Assembly (NCBI RefSeq): GCF_020882245.1
Contig: NC_083598.1
Location: 75,149,714 to 75,213,713, forward strand
Direction: 5' to 3'
From: Rhopalosiphum padi
Lineage: Eukaryota > Arthropoda > Insecta > Hemiptera > Aphididae
Length of the DNA: 64,000 nt
The translations under genes and the position numbers were made by a program. Below are positions 51,013 to 61,012 of this stretch, piece by piece (positions within the stretch are counted from its first letter, which is position 1; every line of letters begins with the position of its first letter). The notes beneath the pieces were generated by a model. The model made no database searches and was not told where the DNA came from. It saw only the letters and a program-made list of their open reading frames with translations.

Positions 51013-53708
51013 TATATAAGCAGGTCACGACACCATTGCCTTTTTAGTCTTTTGTGTGGATTTCCTGGAAGAGTTGCAGATGATAGTTGGGCGATAAGGG
51101 GATTAGAATGATGTGTTAACTTTTTATTGAATCGTTTATAGTGGAGCTTGGCTAGTTCAGTGACGGTGGGTAAATTGAAGTCAGAATGAAGGGTATTATT
51201 TGAAACATAGAAGGGAGCTTTAGAGATGACGCGAAGGACTTTGGATTGAAACCTTTGTATACGGTTTGTATTTGATACTTTGGCTGAGCCCCATAACTGC
51301 AAACCGTAAGACCAGATGGGTCTGAGTAGTAGTTTATACAGCAGTAATTTAGTAGGTAACTTAATATTTTTGGAAGTTAGGAACGGCCGAAGAAGGCGAA
51401 AACGATCATTAAGTGTTCGAGTTTTATTTTTAATGTGAGCTGACCAGGTAAGTCGACGGTCAATGTTGACTCCAAGGTAGCGTACACACTGGGCAGTAGG
51501 GAGAGGTTGGTTGTTAAGGAGGAGGGTCTGGCATACTCCTTGCCGGAGCGTAAAAGTACAGTGGATTGATTTAGATTCGTTCATTTTAACTCCCCATTCC
51601 TTGTACCAGGCTTGGAGAAGGTGTAGGTGGTCTTGAACATAGCTGGAGGCTAGATGAGGATCAGAACTAGAGGCTAAGATAGCTTTGTCGTCGGCAAAGT
51701 CACCAACAAGAGTATGGATGGAAGAAGGTTGATCAGATATATATATGTTAAATAGAAGGGGAGCTGTGACTGCACCTTGAGGTACGCCTGCATTAATTAA
51801 AGTGGGAACAGAAAAGGTGGAGCCTACTCGCACTGAGAAGTGCCGGTCTTCTAAATAGGATTTAAGGATTAAATAGTAGTGACTAGGGAGAAGAATCTTA
51901 GGTTTATATAAAAGACCAGCATGCCAGACGCGGTCGAAGGCCTGGGAGACATCTAGAAACGCACCAGTGCAATAGAGTTTCTCTTCCAGAGCATAGGAGA
52001 TTTTGTCCACCAACCTGTGGACTTGGTGGATGGTGGAGTGACTATTGCGAAAGCCAAATTGCGAGTTAGGTAAAATTTTTGCAGTGTCGACAATAGGTAG
52101 AATACGTTTTAATAGCAGTTTTTCGAATAACTTGGAAAGTATTGGGAGAAGACTGATTGGTCTGTACGAAGTCGGGGTGTCCGGGGGTTTTTTGGGTTTT
52201 AATATGAGAATTATAGTAGAATATTTCCAGAGAATAGGGAAATAAGATAGTCTGAGCATTGCGTTGTAGATTTGTGTTAGGAATAAGATAGATTTTTTAG
52301 GTAGGTTTCTGATTACTTCTGCAGTTATTAGATCAAATCCAGGGGATTTTTTTCCTGGGAGCTTTTTAATATTAAAGTAAACTTCACCAGGGGAGAAGGC
52401 TCGAGGAGGAAGGGACATCTGTAGTGGAGAGTTGAGAAAGCTTTCAACTTCTTGGATTTTGCTGGGTGATAGAATATTATAATGCGGTTGGAAGGTATTT
52501 TCTAAGTGTTTCATAAATATGTTTGCTTTATCTTGGTCAGAGACCGCCCAAGTACCATCATCATTACGTAGAGTAGGGGGTGGATTATGAATATGTAAAA
52601 GTTTCCTAGAGGCCTTCCAAAGTGAACCATCATTATGTGAGAGTGAAGATGCGTAGTTTGCATAAGCTTCGGATCTATGACTAGCGAGGAGGCGTTTGAG
52701 TTTAAGTGTAAGGGCGTTGTAGTGACGCTTATCGGATGGGTATCTGGAATGCTGCCAAATTGCTCGCGCACGACGTTTCAGTGATATGAGGGTCCTGATG
52801 TGTATAGGAAGATTAAATTCAGCCTTTCTTAAGGGTGGTTGGATTGCTGATTCCCAGACGGCTGATTGAATGTTATTTGTTAGTAGGTTAACAGCATCGT
52901 CAATGTCGGGGGCTGTTTTTAGACAAAGTTTTAAATCTGTTTTCTCAGATAAGATGTGACCAAATTTTTCCCAATCTGTTCGATATTGAGATAGCATCGA
53001 TGAGTTGAGTTTATCAGGAGGTTGGCAATCTACTGAGAGCAATACAGGTGAGTGGTCTGAACACGGGTCTAACAAGTTTTGAGTTTGTGTGTGAAGACTA
53101 TTTGGAATTTTGGCGACAAAAATATCTAATATATCAGGCATTTTATGACGAGATGTGGGCCAATAGGTGAAATTAGGTGGAGCGAGAATTGAGATATTAG
53201 AGTGGTGGGCAGTTTGAAGGAGAGAGTTACCTCTAGGGTTAGAGGCACGGCAGCCCCACTGAATATGCTTGGCATTAAGGTCACCCCCAACTATATAATT
53301 ATTATTTAAGGTGGATAGGAATTCAGTAAATTTATCCGGCGAGATTTTGTGTTTAGGAGGACAATATGCCGCTGCTATGGTAATAGGTATATTGTTGAGG
53401 AATAAGGAAACTGCACACGATTGAATGTGATTTGTATGAAAGTTAGGTAATGGAGTATATGCGAGTGAAGCCCTAATATATATGGCTGCACCAGCGTGGG
53501 CAGAGTTGTCTGGATGATTTGCTCGGTATACATGATATCCAGGAAAGTTAACATAGGATGTATTAGTAAAATGGGTTTCAGAAATAAGTACTATATCTAT
53601 TCTTTTTTCTCGGAGAGTGATAAGAAGTTCGTTTCTATGATTTTTAAGTCCATTAGCATTCCAGAGTAGGATTAGAAGGGAATTAGAGGTGAATGAATTA
53701 TTTATCAT
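51012..53708 (-). CDS. LINE ORF2: endonuclease-reverse transcriptase
   Basis: 898 codons from the first ATG at 53708. N-terminal apurinic-type endonuclease (about residues 10-235) with WNANG, SETH, GGDLNAKH and SDHSP motifs carrying the metal- and DNA-binding residues. Reverse transcriptase at about 440-720 with KSPGFD, SYRPISLLP, FLDVSQAFDRVWH, GVPQGAVTAPLLFN and the catalytic box FADD (usual form YADD) near residue 670. The C-terminal part ends with a WCRDLL motif; I see no RNase H domain. It nicks target DNA and copies the element RNA at the nick. It overlaps the ORF1 stop by 11 bases, which suggests coupled translation. Confidence 0.92.
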
Positions 53709-55011
53709 TTTTGGATTCAATAAGTTTAGTGATGACAGTGGTTAGAAGGGTGATTAGGGGGTTAATTATTGATTTAAATTCATCTAAGAATTTGGTAAGC
53801 ATGAGATCAACATTGGTTGAAGAATTATCAGAATTATTTTGTGTGGTGTCGTTACCTGTTACATTAGCGTATGAACGAGTACTAGGTTTATTAGTGGCAT
53901 GAAAGGTTGGTTGATTGGCTGGTTGGTAGTTAGACTGGTCGACTGGAGGATGTTGAGGCTGTTGTGGGTGCTGTAGACGGGCATGCTTGGAGCTCACAAG
54001 ATGGCGTCGTCGTTGCTGGAGATCTTTATAGACAGTGCAACCTTTATAGTTTGCTGGATGGTTGGCATTGCACAATGCGCAGGTGGCAGGAGTTTCGCGT
54101 GACTTGGAACAGTTTGTGGAGAGATGATTTCCGCCACATTTAACACAACGTGGAGAATAGCTGCAATAGCTTTTAGTGTGACCATAAGATTGACAATTTA
54201 AACACTGGGGAATCTGTCGTTGTTTATGTGGCTCTTCGACTTTTATTTTAGTGTAGAGTATGGATGTTACATCAAATATATCACTATTATTCTCTTCGAT
54301 CTCAAGGTCTACAAAGAACATAGGTAATGGGATTTTGGTTTGATGGTGAATAATATTGGTAACTTGCCTGACGGTATGACCAATTTCTTCAATTGCTGCT
54401 GAAATTTCGGATACGGAAGTCGATGGATGGAGATTTCTTAACACTACTCTAAAAGCTTTATCAGATTTTAATTGGTATGTGTGATACTCTGCATCATTGT
54501 CTTTCAGAAAGTGGATTATTTTTCGGTAGTTATCAGGGGTGTCAAGCTGGAGTTTAAGATGCGAAGATGTTGACTTACAGCTGAAACTGTTTGGGCCAGT
54601 GATAGTAGCTAGTTCTTTGGATAGTTCGAAAAAATCTTTTACGCCTTTAACAAATATTGGTGGTGGCAGATCTATTTTCTTTTGTGTATGTTTGGTAGAG
54701 TGCACGGACCCCTGGCTTTGTGTGTCGACGTCAATTGGATTGTTATCGTTAAGGTTGGCGGAGTAGGTCTCATCTTCGGCAAGGACAGAGTAGCGGTTTG
54801 GAGAGATAAAGAATCTTGATTTCTTAGTGGCAGTAGTAGTGGTGGAGTTAGCGGTGTTAGAGGGGGACGTCGGTGAAGAAGGTAGAGAACGTTTATTAGA
54901 TTCTAATTGCGTCTGTGGCTTGTTATTTGTGTTTATGTTACTAACAACTTTGTTCTTAAGTATTTTTATAGGCGGCACGGTGCGTATAGCTGGAGTTTTA
55001 TTAGTAGGCAT
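53698..55011 (-). CDS. LINE ORF1: gag-like nucleic-acid-binding protein with zinc knuckles
   Basis: 437 codons. A Ser/Thr/Asn-rich N-terminal part is followed by a folded region at about 115-265 resembling the domain that precedes zinc knuckles in insect Jockey gag proteins. Then come three cysteine-rich knuckles between about 270 and 325 (CLNCQSYGHTKSYC, CVKCGGNHLSTNC, and a third starting CALC). A Gln/Pro/Asn-rich linker and a hydrophobic helix close the protein. It binds element RNA in the ribonucleoprotein particle. No break is seen. Confidence 0.88.
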   Translation of the reverse strand: MPTNKTPAIRTVPPIKILKNKVVSNINTNNKPQTQLESNKRSLPSSPTSPSNTANSTTTTATKKSRFFISPNRYSVLAEDETYSANLNDNNPIDVDTQSQGSVHSTKHTQKKIDLPPPIFVKGVKDFFELSKELATITGPNSFSCKSTSSHLKLQLDTPDNYRKIIHFLKDNDAEYHTYQLKSDKAFRVVLRNLHPSTSVSEISAAIEEIGHTVRQVTNIIHHQTKIPLPMFFVDLEIEENNSDIFDVTSILYTKIKVEEPHKQRQIPQCLNCQSYGHTKSYCSYSPRCVKCGGNHLSTNCSKSRETPATCALCNANHPANYKGCTVYKDLQQRRRHLVSSKHARLQHPQQPQHPPVDQSNYQPANQPTFHATNKPSTRSYANVTGNDTTQNNSDNSSTNVDLMLTKFLDEFKSIINPLITLLTTVITKLIESKNDK

Positions 55012-55295
55012 AGTTATCTGAGTCCAAGGGTCAACGTATGCGACGTTGCCTTGGTGTTAGGATACGACAATCGATTATTTAGTGGTTGGTTAAATACAAT
55101 ATTTAGGAATAAGTATTAAAACGTATTAGCCTTGATATGTACGATAAGTTATACATTACCGACGGTTTTAGATATTACATCGAGCGCTGGGCACGACGAT
55201 AAGCACTAACGACTTTGCTATCGGGAGCTGATAAAAGCGGTGTGCGAGACAATATACGTGTGGACTGTACGGTGTCTAAACACGAACTGAATATT

Positions 55296-55306
55296 TTTTT
55301 ACGATT
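55296..55306. repeat. Target-site duplication, 5' side of the LINE
   Basis: Second copy of TTTTTACGATT, followed by the continuation of the interrupted inverted-repeat element (to about 55372). Confidence 0.7.
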
Positions 55307-55799
55307 AACTTTTTAAAATATTTAGAATTTTTTTAATTTATTTATAAACCAATGAAATTTTCGATTTTTCTTACTTAGTCTATTCCTCCAATCATTTATA
55401 TAGTGAAAACTTTTTATAACGAATCTGACGGGACCAAGAGATTTTTTTCGTTAAAGAGACTTTTCGTAATAGATAGGGTTAAAAAAAACAATTTTTTTGT
55501 TGGAAATTTCGTAGTTATAATAACGGTATTATTACGATATTAATAGTAGATAATGAAAGAATGAAATCGTTCTTGGAAAATTTGGAATTTTTGCCGATTA
55601 CTTTTATAGTTTATAATACGATAACAGGTAAATTGTGTAATGAAACATAAAATATTGTTCGGTTATTTAGAGTGACTATACATTATAGAGATTGAATTGT
55701 CTAATGGGATATAAAGCAAACCAACCATTTTTATTTATTATGTAATGTTTACGTTATATATGTTTTTCGTTGTGTAGTTTCGTTTTAAAGAGTTTTCAC
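55307..55799. other. End of the interrupted element and unique AT-rich DNA
   Basis: To about 55372 this continues the inverted-repeat element (ATATTTAGAATTTTTTTAA, as at 27270). It then departs from it, so the right end of that copy is lost. No gene in the rest. Confidence 0.55.
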
Positions 55800-56275
55800 T
55801 GTGCTTATTTTTATTTTGACTGTAAAAGATATAAAAAAATATTTTGAAAAACTGTAATAGTTTTTGATAAAATGATTGTTTGGTGAAAAATGTATCCACC
55901 CTCCATTTGTACAAATTAAAATTTTATTCAAGCAATTCAACTATTAGGTAGTTAAGTATTTACACGTGTTCACCAAATTTATAATTCCATGATATAGGCT
56001 ACTCGACTACTGTTTATAACTCCGAGACTGTACATAAAACTTGAACGCAGTGTCTTCTCTTAACCATATCTATGATATCACCCCACATCAATCTGTATGA
56101 TATGTTTAGTCTATAATCAAATATTATATTTTAATTTTATTCATTTCTAATTGATTGATGTTGAAAAAAAATACATTTAGTTTTTATATAAATTCTAAAC
56201 GTACATAATCATTAGAGCAATACAGATATTTTTGATTACCTCTCTTTATCTGCTCGTCAAAAATTATGTATTACT
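55800..56275. repeat. About 0.5-kb dispersed repeat, copy B
   Basis: Same block order as copies A and C; for example ACTGTAATAGTTTTTGAT and CCCCACATCAATCTGTAT. No coding capacity. Confidence 0.6.
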
Positions 56276-56376
56276 TACGAATATTGTACTACCAATTTTC
56301 AATGGCAATCATTTATATTGATTATATATTTCTACATTATCTTATATCAAAGAATTCTAAATTTATATTATTTATG

Positions 56377-56381
56377 ATAAG
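56377..56381. repeat. Target-site duplication, left of the solo LTR
   Basis: ATAAG, repeated at 57609-57613. Confidence 0.55.
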
Positions 56382-57608
56382 TGTACGGGCCGGGAACGAA
56401 CGATAATAGTCCGTGATGCCCGATCACCAAAATACTTCGTGGTGCTACTCACACACCGACCGACCTGTGTAAAGGTGTGTATGTATGTATAGCGACTCAA
56501 AGGAAGTGGACGGGGTCGCCGAGCAAAACCAAAGAGTGCTAGTGTGTAGTGGTGTGTAGATGTGTATATGTGTGGGTGTGTACGCTTAAAACTAATGACG
56601 GATATAAGAAATAATTCAACAAAAATGGTAACAGATAGTAGGTAATTAAGTTGCTGTATTAGACACAAATTTAATAATTATTACGAATACAAGAATATAA
56701 AACTCACAGCAACACCTAAGGGTATAAAAAGAATATAGTAATATGGCACTCCTGGCCCAACAAGTAATAATATAAAATCTACGGCCCTACTGGCCCAACA
56801 GGTAAAAATATAATAAAGGTAATAATTAATAATATATAATCGGCCGCTCTGGCTCAACAAGCAGTGCCACTATATGGTCCTTTTGGCCCAGCAGCTTAAT
56901 AATAATTTAATTGTTTGTAAAAAATAATCAATAAATAGCAATAATATAAATAAAAACTCACAATTTGGTGGAGCGCAGTCTGGCCAGCTGGTCCTAGCTA
57001 TACAAAAAAGGATAACACACACACACACGATAGAAAAATATAATAATAAGAAAAAAATAATATTATAGATGGATGGTGATTAGCACCCGCACAATATATA
57101 AAATAATGTGTCGATTAGCGACACACAATACAAAATATAAATACACAATATAATAGACTAAGTGGCGATTCGCGCCTCACAATATAATAAAATGAAACTA
57201 AGTGGCGATTCGCGCCTCACAATATAATAAAATGAATACAAGTGGCGATTTGCGCTCACAAGAAATATAATTAGTACAAGTGGCGATTTGCGCTCACAAG
57301 AAATATAATGAATAAAGTGGCGATTTGCGCTCACAAGAAATATAATTATATACTAACGGCGATTAGCGCACGTAATAATATAAAAGACGTGTTCTTTGTA
57401 GGTACTATGGAAACGAACTGCTGACCCGGGCGGCCGTGGTAAATAATAATAATCGCGCAGCCGGTGCAGCGGCGGCGATAATCTGCATATTATATAATTC
57501 ACAAACGATAATAATTAGCACAGAAATAAAACAGTAAAAATAAATGTGATTGTGTGATTGTGTGTGTGTGTGCGTGCGGTCGGTGTCTGTTAGCGTTCGG
57601 CTCCAACA
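56382..57608 (+). mobile_element. Solo LTR of an LTR retrotransposon, 1227 bp
   Basis: Begins TGTACGGGCC and ends CTCCAACA, that is TGT...ACA, between 5-bp duplications ATAAG. Joining the flanks restores a sequence that matches about 49000-49040, an empty-site relative. The + orientation is suggested by TATAAAAA near 56723, AATAAA near 57523 and a GT-rich end. The inside has tandem repeats (57161-57375) and several spaced copies of CTGGCCCAACA. No gag/pol is present, consistent with LTR-LTR recombination. Which family it belongs to (Gypsy or BEL type) is not settled. Confidence 0.65.
57161..57375. repeat. Tandem repeat of about 36-41 bp, five to six units
   Basis: AGTGGCGATT recurs at 57161, 57201, 57241, 57279 and 57315, followed by a degenerate unit at 57356. 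The units end in CTCACAAGAAATATAAT or CTCACAATATAATAAAAT. It lies inside the solo LTR. Confidence 0.85.
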
Positions 57609-57613
57609 ATAAG
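57609..57613. repeat. Target-site duplication, right of the solo LTR
   Basis: Second ATAAG; the host repeat continues with TGTCATACAGTTTATAATAG. Confidence 0.55.
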
Positions 57614-57929
57614 TGTCATACAGTTTATAATAGAAATAAAAATTAAGAGTACTCTCTAAATCATCTTATAAGTTTTGATATTAATAAAAAAACTTAATAG
57701 ATGAATTCAGTATTCAGAAATAAAGAAAAAATAAATAAGTATTAATATTAATATATATATATTCAATTTTATTTTCAGAGAATAAATTTGATTTTGTTTA
57801 ATTTAGGGAGACGAATAGGAAGTTATATACATAAAAATCAGAATTCAGACAAGTAGTTTAAACGTTATAATTATTTAAAGTTTTGATGATCGGACTGTCC
57901 CGAGAAAATAACCAATTAAAATTTTAGTT

Positions 57930-58440
57930 TATTTCTTCAATCATCTATACTTATTTCTATTTTGACTAAAAATCAAGTAAATAATTTTGAAAAACCGTAA
58001 TAGTTTTTGGTAAAATGATTGTTTGGTGTAAAAATTATTCATTCTCTATTTGTATAAATTAAAATATGATTCAACTATTTCAACTACCTAATTAAATATT
58101 TGCATGAATTGACTAAACTAATTATAATTCGATTATATTATAAGGTAATTATTGACTGTTTGTGAGATGGAGACTAAACATAAAACTGGAGCGCAGTATC
58201 ATCTCTTAACCGTAATATCTAAGATACCACCCCACATCAATCTGTATTTAGTCTATAAATAAATATTTAATATTCATTTTATAAACTTCTAATTGATTGC
58301 CGTTGAAAAAATATACATTTAGTTATTATATCAATTAGATACGTATATAATTATTAGACTATTAGAGCAATTATACGGACATATATATGATTACCTCTCC
58401 TTATCTGTTTCCAAAAATTATGTACTAATATTTAAATTAT
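57930..58440. repeat. About 0.5-kb dispersed repeat, copy C
   Basis: Third direct copy, closer to copy A in several blocks (GATTGCCGTTGAAAA, TATCTGTTTCCA). Preceded at 57614-57760 by the repeat shared with 46437 and 49030. Confidence 0.6.
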
Positions 58441-58862
58441 CGCCTACACAAGCTTCGCCCAATACTTAAATCCAAACTCTCTATCTCTATAAACTCAAAA
58501 TTAACAACATACAAATCTATGTTAAGACCTATCCTGGACCTATGGCTATCAAACTGGAGAAGTGCCAAACCGTCCTAAATACAAACCAAACAAGTATTCC
58601 AGTCCATATCCTTCCGTTTCATAACCTCTACCCCATAGTATTATGTAACAAATAATGCACTACACAAGGACTTAAAAAAAATATTGTTAAAGTGTTGAAC
58701 AACTAATCAAATAATACTACACTAAATTCCACAAAAAATTACAGCAACATCAAGATCCTCTTATTTCCCACCTATCCTAACGTAAACTACCTGATGACCC
58801 GATGATGGTCGTCTTAAAAGGTGCTGGTGTCGAGATCTTTTATGATGTAATAAAAAAAATCA
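58441..58862 (+). pseudogene. Decayed Jockey-LINE ORF2 3' fragment
   Basis: On the + strand the reading KLRPILKSKLSISINSK and LRPILDLW, then PLISHLS and CWCRDLL before a stop, lines up with the C-terminal end of the intact ORF2 (LLRPFLTSKNIKL, LRPIWSYG, PLIAQLSS, WCRDLL). Several frameshifts and stops are present, and it ends in an A-rich tract near 58850-58858. This is an old 5'-truncated insertion in the opposite orientation to the intact LINE. Confidence 0.75.
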
Positions 58863-59354
58863 ATAAATTATGTTTAATTTAAAAATGAACACTTCTATTA
58901 TTGGATGGTCACTCTTATCATACCATTCTGTTATAATATTATATTGTTTTGTTGTAAGCATGTATGATTACATTTACTTATTGTGTGTTTCTTAATATAA
59001 ATTAAAAAATTCTCTAATAAATAAAAAACAGAGTAAGAATTTAATATTCATTCAATAATACACATAATGTTATAATTGCATCAAATACACAATATAATTT
59101 TACAATAATTTATGGACATAACTAAATAAATAATACATTAATAATAATGTAGATTAATTATACAATATAATTTAATAGTAAAAATATTATTCAGCAGTTT
59201 TTTTTTATCGAAAAACAAATTTTTGGTGAAAAGTTGACCAAAAGTAATTAAAGCAGTTAATATGGTATACGAAAAAATTGTGTGGCATAAACCGTGATGA
59301 TTGGATGTAAAAATATATACATAATATATAATTGCAATTATTTTTTACTTAACC
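58863..59354. other. 3' flank of CRP5
   Basis: From about 59040 it is the reverse-oriented counterpart of the CRP3 3' flank (45494-45800), including the stretch with the family's GTGTGGCATAAACCGT. No gene. Confidence 0.6.
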
Positions 59355-59753
59355 TCATTTAGGCTGGTACGGAACCCTTTTGCAAGAATCGTCAAATACT
59401 GAAATCTCCCCATCGCATCGCATCGACGCCGCGTCGCCTTTTTCAACGCACACCCAACACAAGCCGTCGCAAGTACACTTTGACTTATCCTTACATCCAT
59501 CCTCGCATTTAGTTTTAGAATAAAACTGTAGGTCATGGTCCAAAGTTTTTTTATCACACCTGAAACATATCGTTACAGTGACTGCAGGAGCGCACGGAAG
59601 ATCCGATTTCAAGTGGCACTGAGATTTAATGCATTCTTCACAATTTTTGTAGATTATGGAGGTATGCAGCGATTGGATTGGAACAATGTAGAAGACATTC
59701 AACAGTACCGTAAAAGTAAACACAGAGACGACGGAGTGTGGCAGGACAAACAT
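59355..59753 (-). CDS. CRP5: secreted cysteine-rich protein of the 14-Cys family
   Basis: 132 codons, single exon on the - strand. The start is the ATG at 59753, which opens the conserved signal peptide (core FTFTVLLNVFYIVP); the open frame runs further upstream, but the extra residues are leader sequence found in the other copies as non-coding. Exactly 14 framework cysteines, with the loop after the fourth shortened to eight residues. Motifs: FRCDKKT, DHDLQFYSK, KDKSKCTCDG, CWVCVEKG. Nearest relative is CRP3, whose leader, promoter and distal flank are copied here in inverted orientation. Function unknown. Confidence 0.9.
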   Translation of the reverse strand: MFVLPHSVVSVFTFTVLLNVFYIVPIQSLHTSIIYKNCEECIKSQCHLKSDLPCAPAVTVTICFRCDKKTLDHDLQFYSKTKCEDGCKDKSKCTCDGLCWVCVEKGDAASMRCDGEISVFDDSCKRVPYQPK

Positions 59754-59904
59754 ATTTTTTTTCGGTTGGGTAAATTCAATTACAGTATTTATAATATTAT
59801 TTCGATATGTGCGGCGTGTTCTGCAATAGATCAGTGCTGTTTGGCAATAAGTCACTCGAAGTTTATTTCGCGGTAATATATTTTATTACAGTCAGAAATA
59901 GGTA

Positions 59905-59958
59905 TTAGCGCACAGTATATACGAGCAACGATAATGTTGTAATTATAATTTGTCTCAT
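59905..59958 (-). CDS. Upstream ORF in the CRP5 leader (17 codons)
   Basis: MRQIIITTLSLLVYTVR then TAA, 152 bases before the main ATG. It differs from the CRP3 uORF by one residue and has the same length and spacing. Could be regulatory, or simply preserved by recent duplication. Confidence 0.4.
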   Translation of the reverse strand: MRQIIITTLSLLVYTVR

Positions 59959-60001
59959 GGCTGATGAACTGACACTACAATTTAAATCTGTAAACCATTC
60001 G

Positions 60002-60009
60002 TATTTATA
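60002..60009 (-). promoter_or_regulatory. TATA box of CRP5
   Basis: TATAAATA on the - strand, 249-256 bases before the ATG, same spacing as CRP3. Confidence 0.65.
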
Positions 60010-60416
60010 TTTAAATTCCTGTGGTGTGTGCCATCATGGCGTTCAAATGATTGAGCTATCAATAATAACATATTTAAACACCTGTTATAAAGCACGTCCC
60101 TTAAAGTCCATATTGCTCTGATTATAATAAACGTGTCAAATCGATATTATATTATATAGATAACTAAATACAATTTTTTCACCGAAGATCTATTACAGAA
60201 ATGTATATTATACCAGCATTTTCGTATATAAACCTATAAATTATTATTATATAGGTACCAAAAATTTATATTTTATTTATATACATATAATACATATTTA
60301 TTTATATACTATGTATACACACGTGTTATCACCAAAAAATCACTATAACGTCGGTTGTATTTACACAAACAAACACCTGGAGTATCTAAATCTATGGATA
60401 GCGATTAATATTAAAA

Positions 60417-60530
60417 TTCAGGACCGAGAAAAGTTAGGCTTGCTTTTTGACATTCGTTCGTGATACATTCATTATTATAATATAGTAAATAATTCGATTC
60501 ACGGATGTTTTTGGTGTTGAAAACTGTCAC
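60417..60530 (-). promoter_or_regulatory. Conserved distal upstream block of CRP5
   Basis: Reverse-strand copy of the distal block (AATTCGATTCACGGATGTTT on the + strand), about 665-780 bases before the ATG, a spacing like that of CRP3. Confidence 0.4.
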
Positions 60531-60689
60531 TATGTATAATAGATTTAATAACAAAAGTGCATTGAAGCGGCTAATATCATATGCGAAATAGTTATGCTAA
60601 TTTCATAAGCCGTGATGTCGTTGTAATGATTGGATTTATAAATACTTAATGTATATAATATACAACTGAAATTACATTTTTACTCAACC

Positions 60690-61012
60690 TTATTGAGAAT
60701 TGTACGGAACCTCACAGCAAGCATCATCGTACACATTTTTGGCATGTCGCAACACATTGCGGTCGCTTGCCATTTTTAACGCATACCCAACACGCACCGC
60801 CGCACATGCACTTTGACTTGTCCTTACACTTATTCTCGCGTTCAGTTTGAGTGTAGAACTGTTGCTGATCTTCTGGACTTCGTTCAAAATTGAAACATAA
60901 CACAGTACCTTGTAAGGTTAGGGCGCATCAATGATTATTTTCCTTGTGGCATGTAGAATCAATGCAATCTTGATAGGTCTTATAGGGCGACGGCATGCGA
61001 TAGGACAACCAT
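60690..61012 (-). pseudogene. CRP6 pseudogene of the 14-Cys family
   Basis: Clearly homologous to CRP7 in coding and flanking DNA. Lesions, reading from the old start codon at 61012: a deletion of roughly 80 bases removes the signal-peptide core and breaks the frame; a premature stop lies between the third and fourth framework cysteines; the first framework cysteine and the one after the long loop are replaced; a one-base deletion lies in the CVxxG region; and the original stop codon is changed. The upstream promoter region (TATA and distal block) is also absent, because flanking sequence jumps from the leader straight to DNA that in CRP7 lies about 370 bases further up. The copy is dead. Confidence 0.85.

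Larger units (their letters stand above)
50711..55295 (-). mobile_element. Full-length Jockey-clade LINE (non-LTR retrotransposon), about 4.6 kb
   Basis: On the - strand: 5' UTR of about 280 bases, gag-like ORF1, endonuclease/RT ORF2, a 35-base A tract just after the ORF2 stop (50973-51007), a 3' UTR of about 230 bases and a 29-base A tail (50711-50739). It is flanked by an 11-bp duplication, TTTTTACGATT. No stop or frameshift interrupts either frame, so it looks young and possibly mobile. It sits in an inverted-repeat element whose uninterrupted relative is at 26919-27781. Jockey clade is inferred from domain order and the three-knuckle ORF1. Confidence 0.88.

Noticed and set aside
51012..53708. 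Reading the LINE ORF2 from 53720
   Set aside because: That position is TTG; the first ATG is at 53708, overlapping the ORF1 stop by 11 bases.
57161..57375. Regular short repeats with spacer-like segments, at first sight CRISPR-like
   Set aside because: Eukaryotic context, units directly adjacent and themselves similar throughout, embedded in an LTR; this is a simple tandem array.
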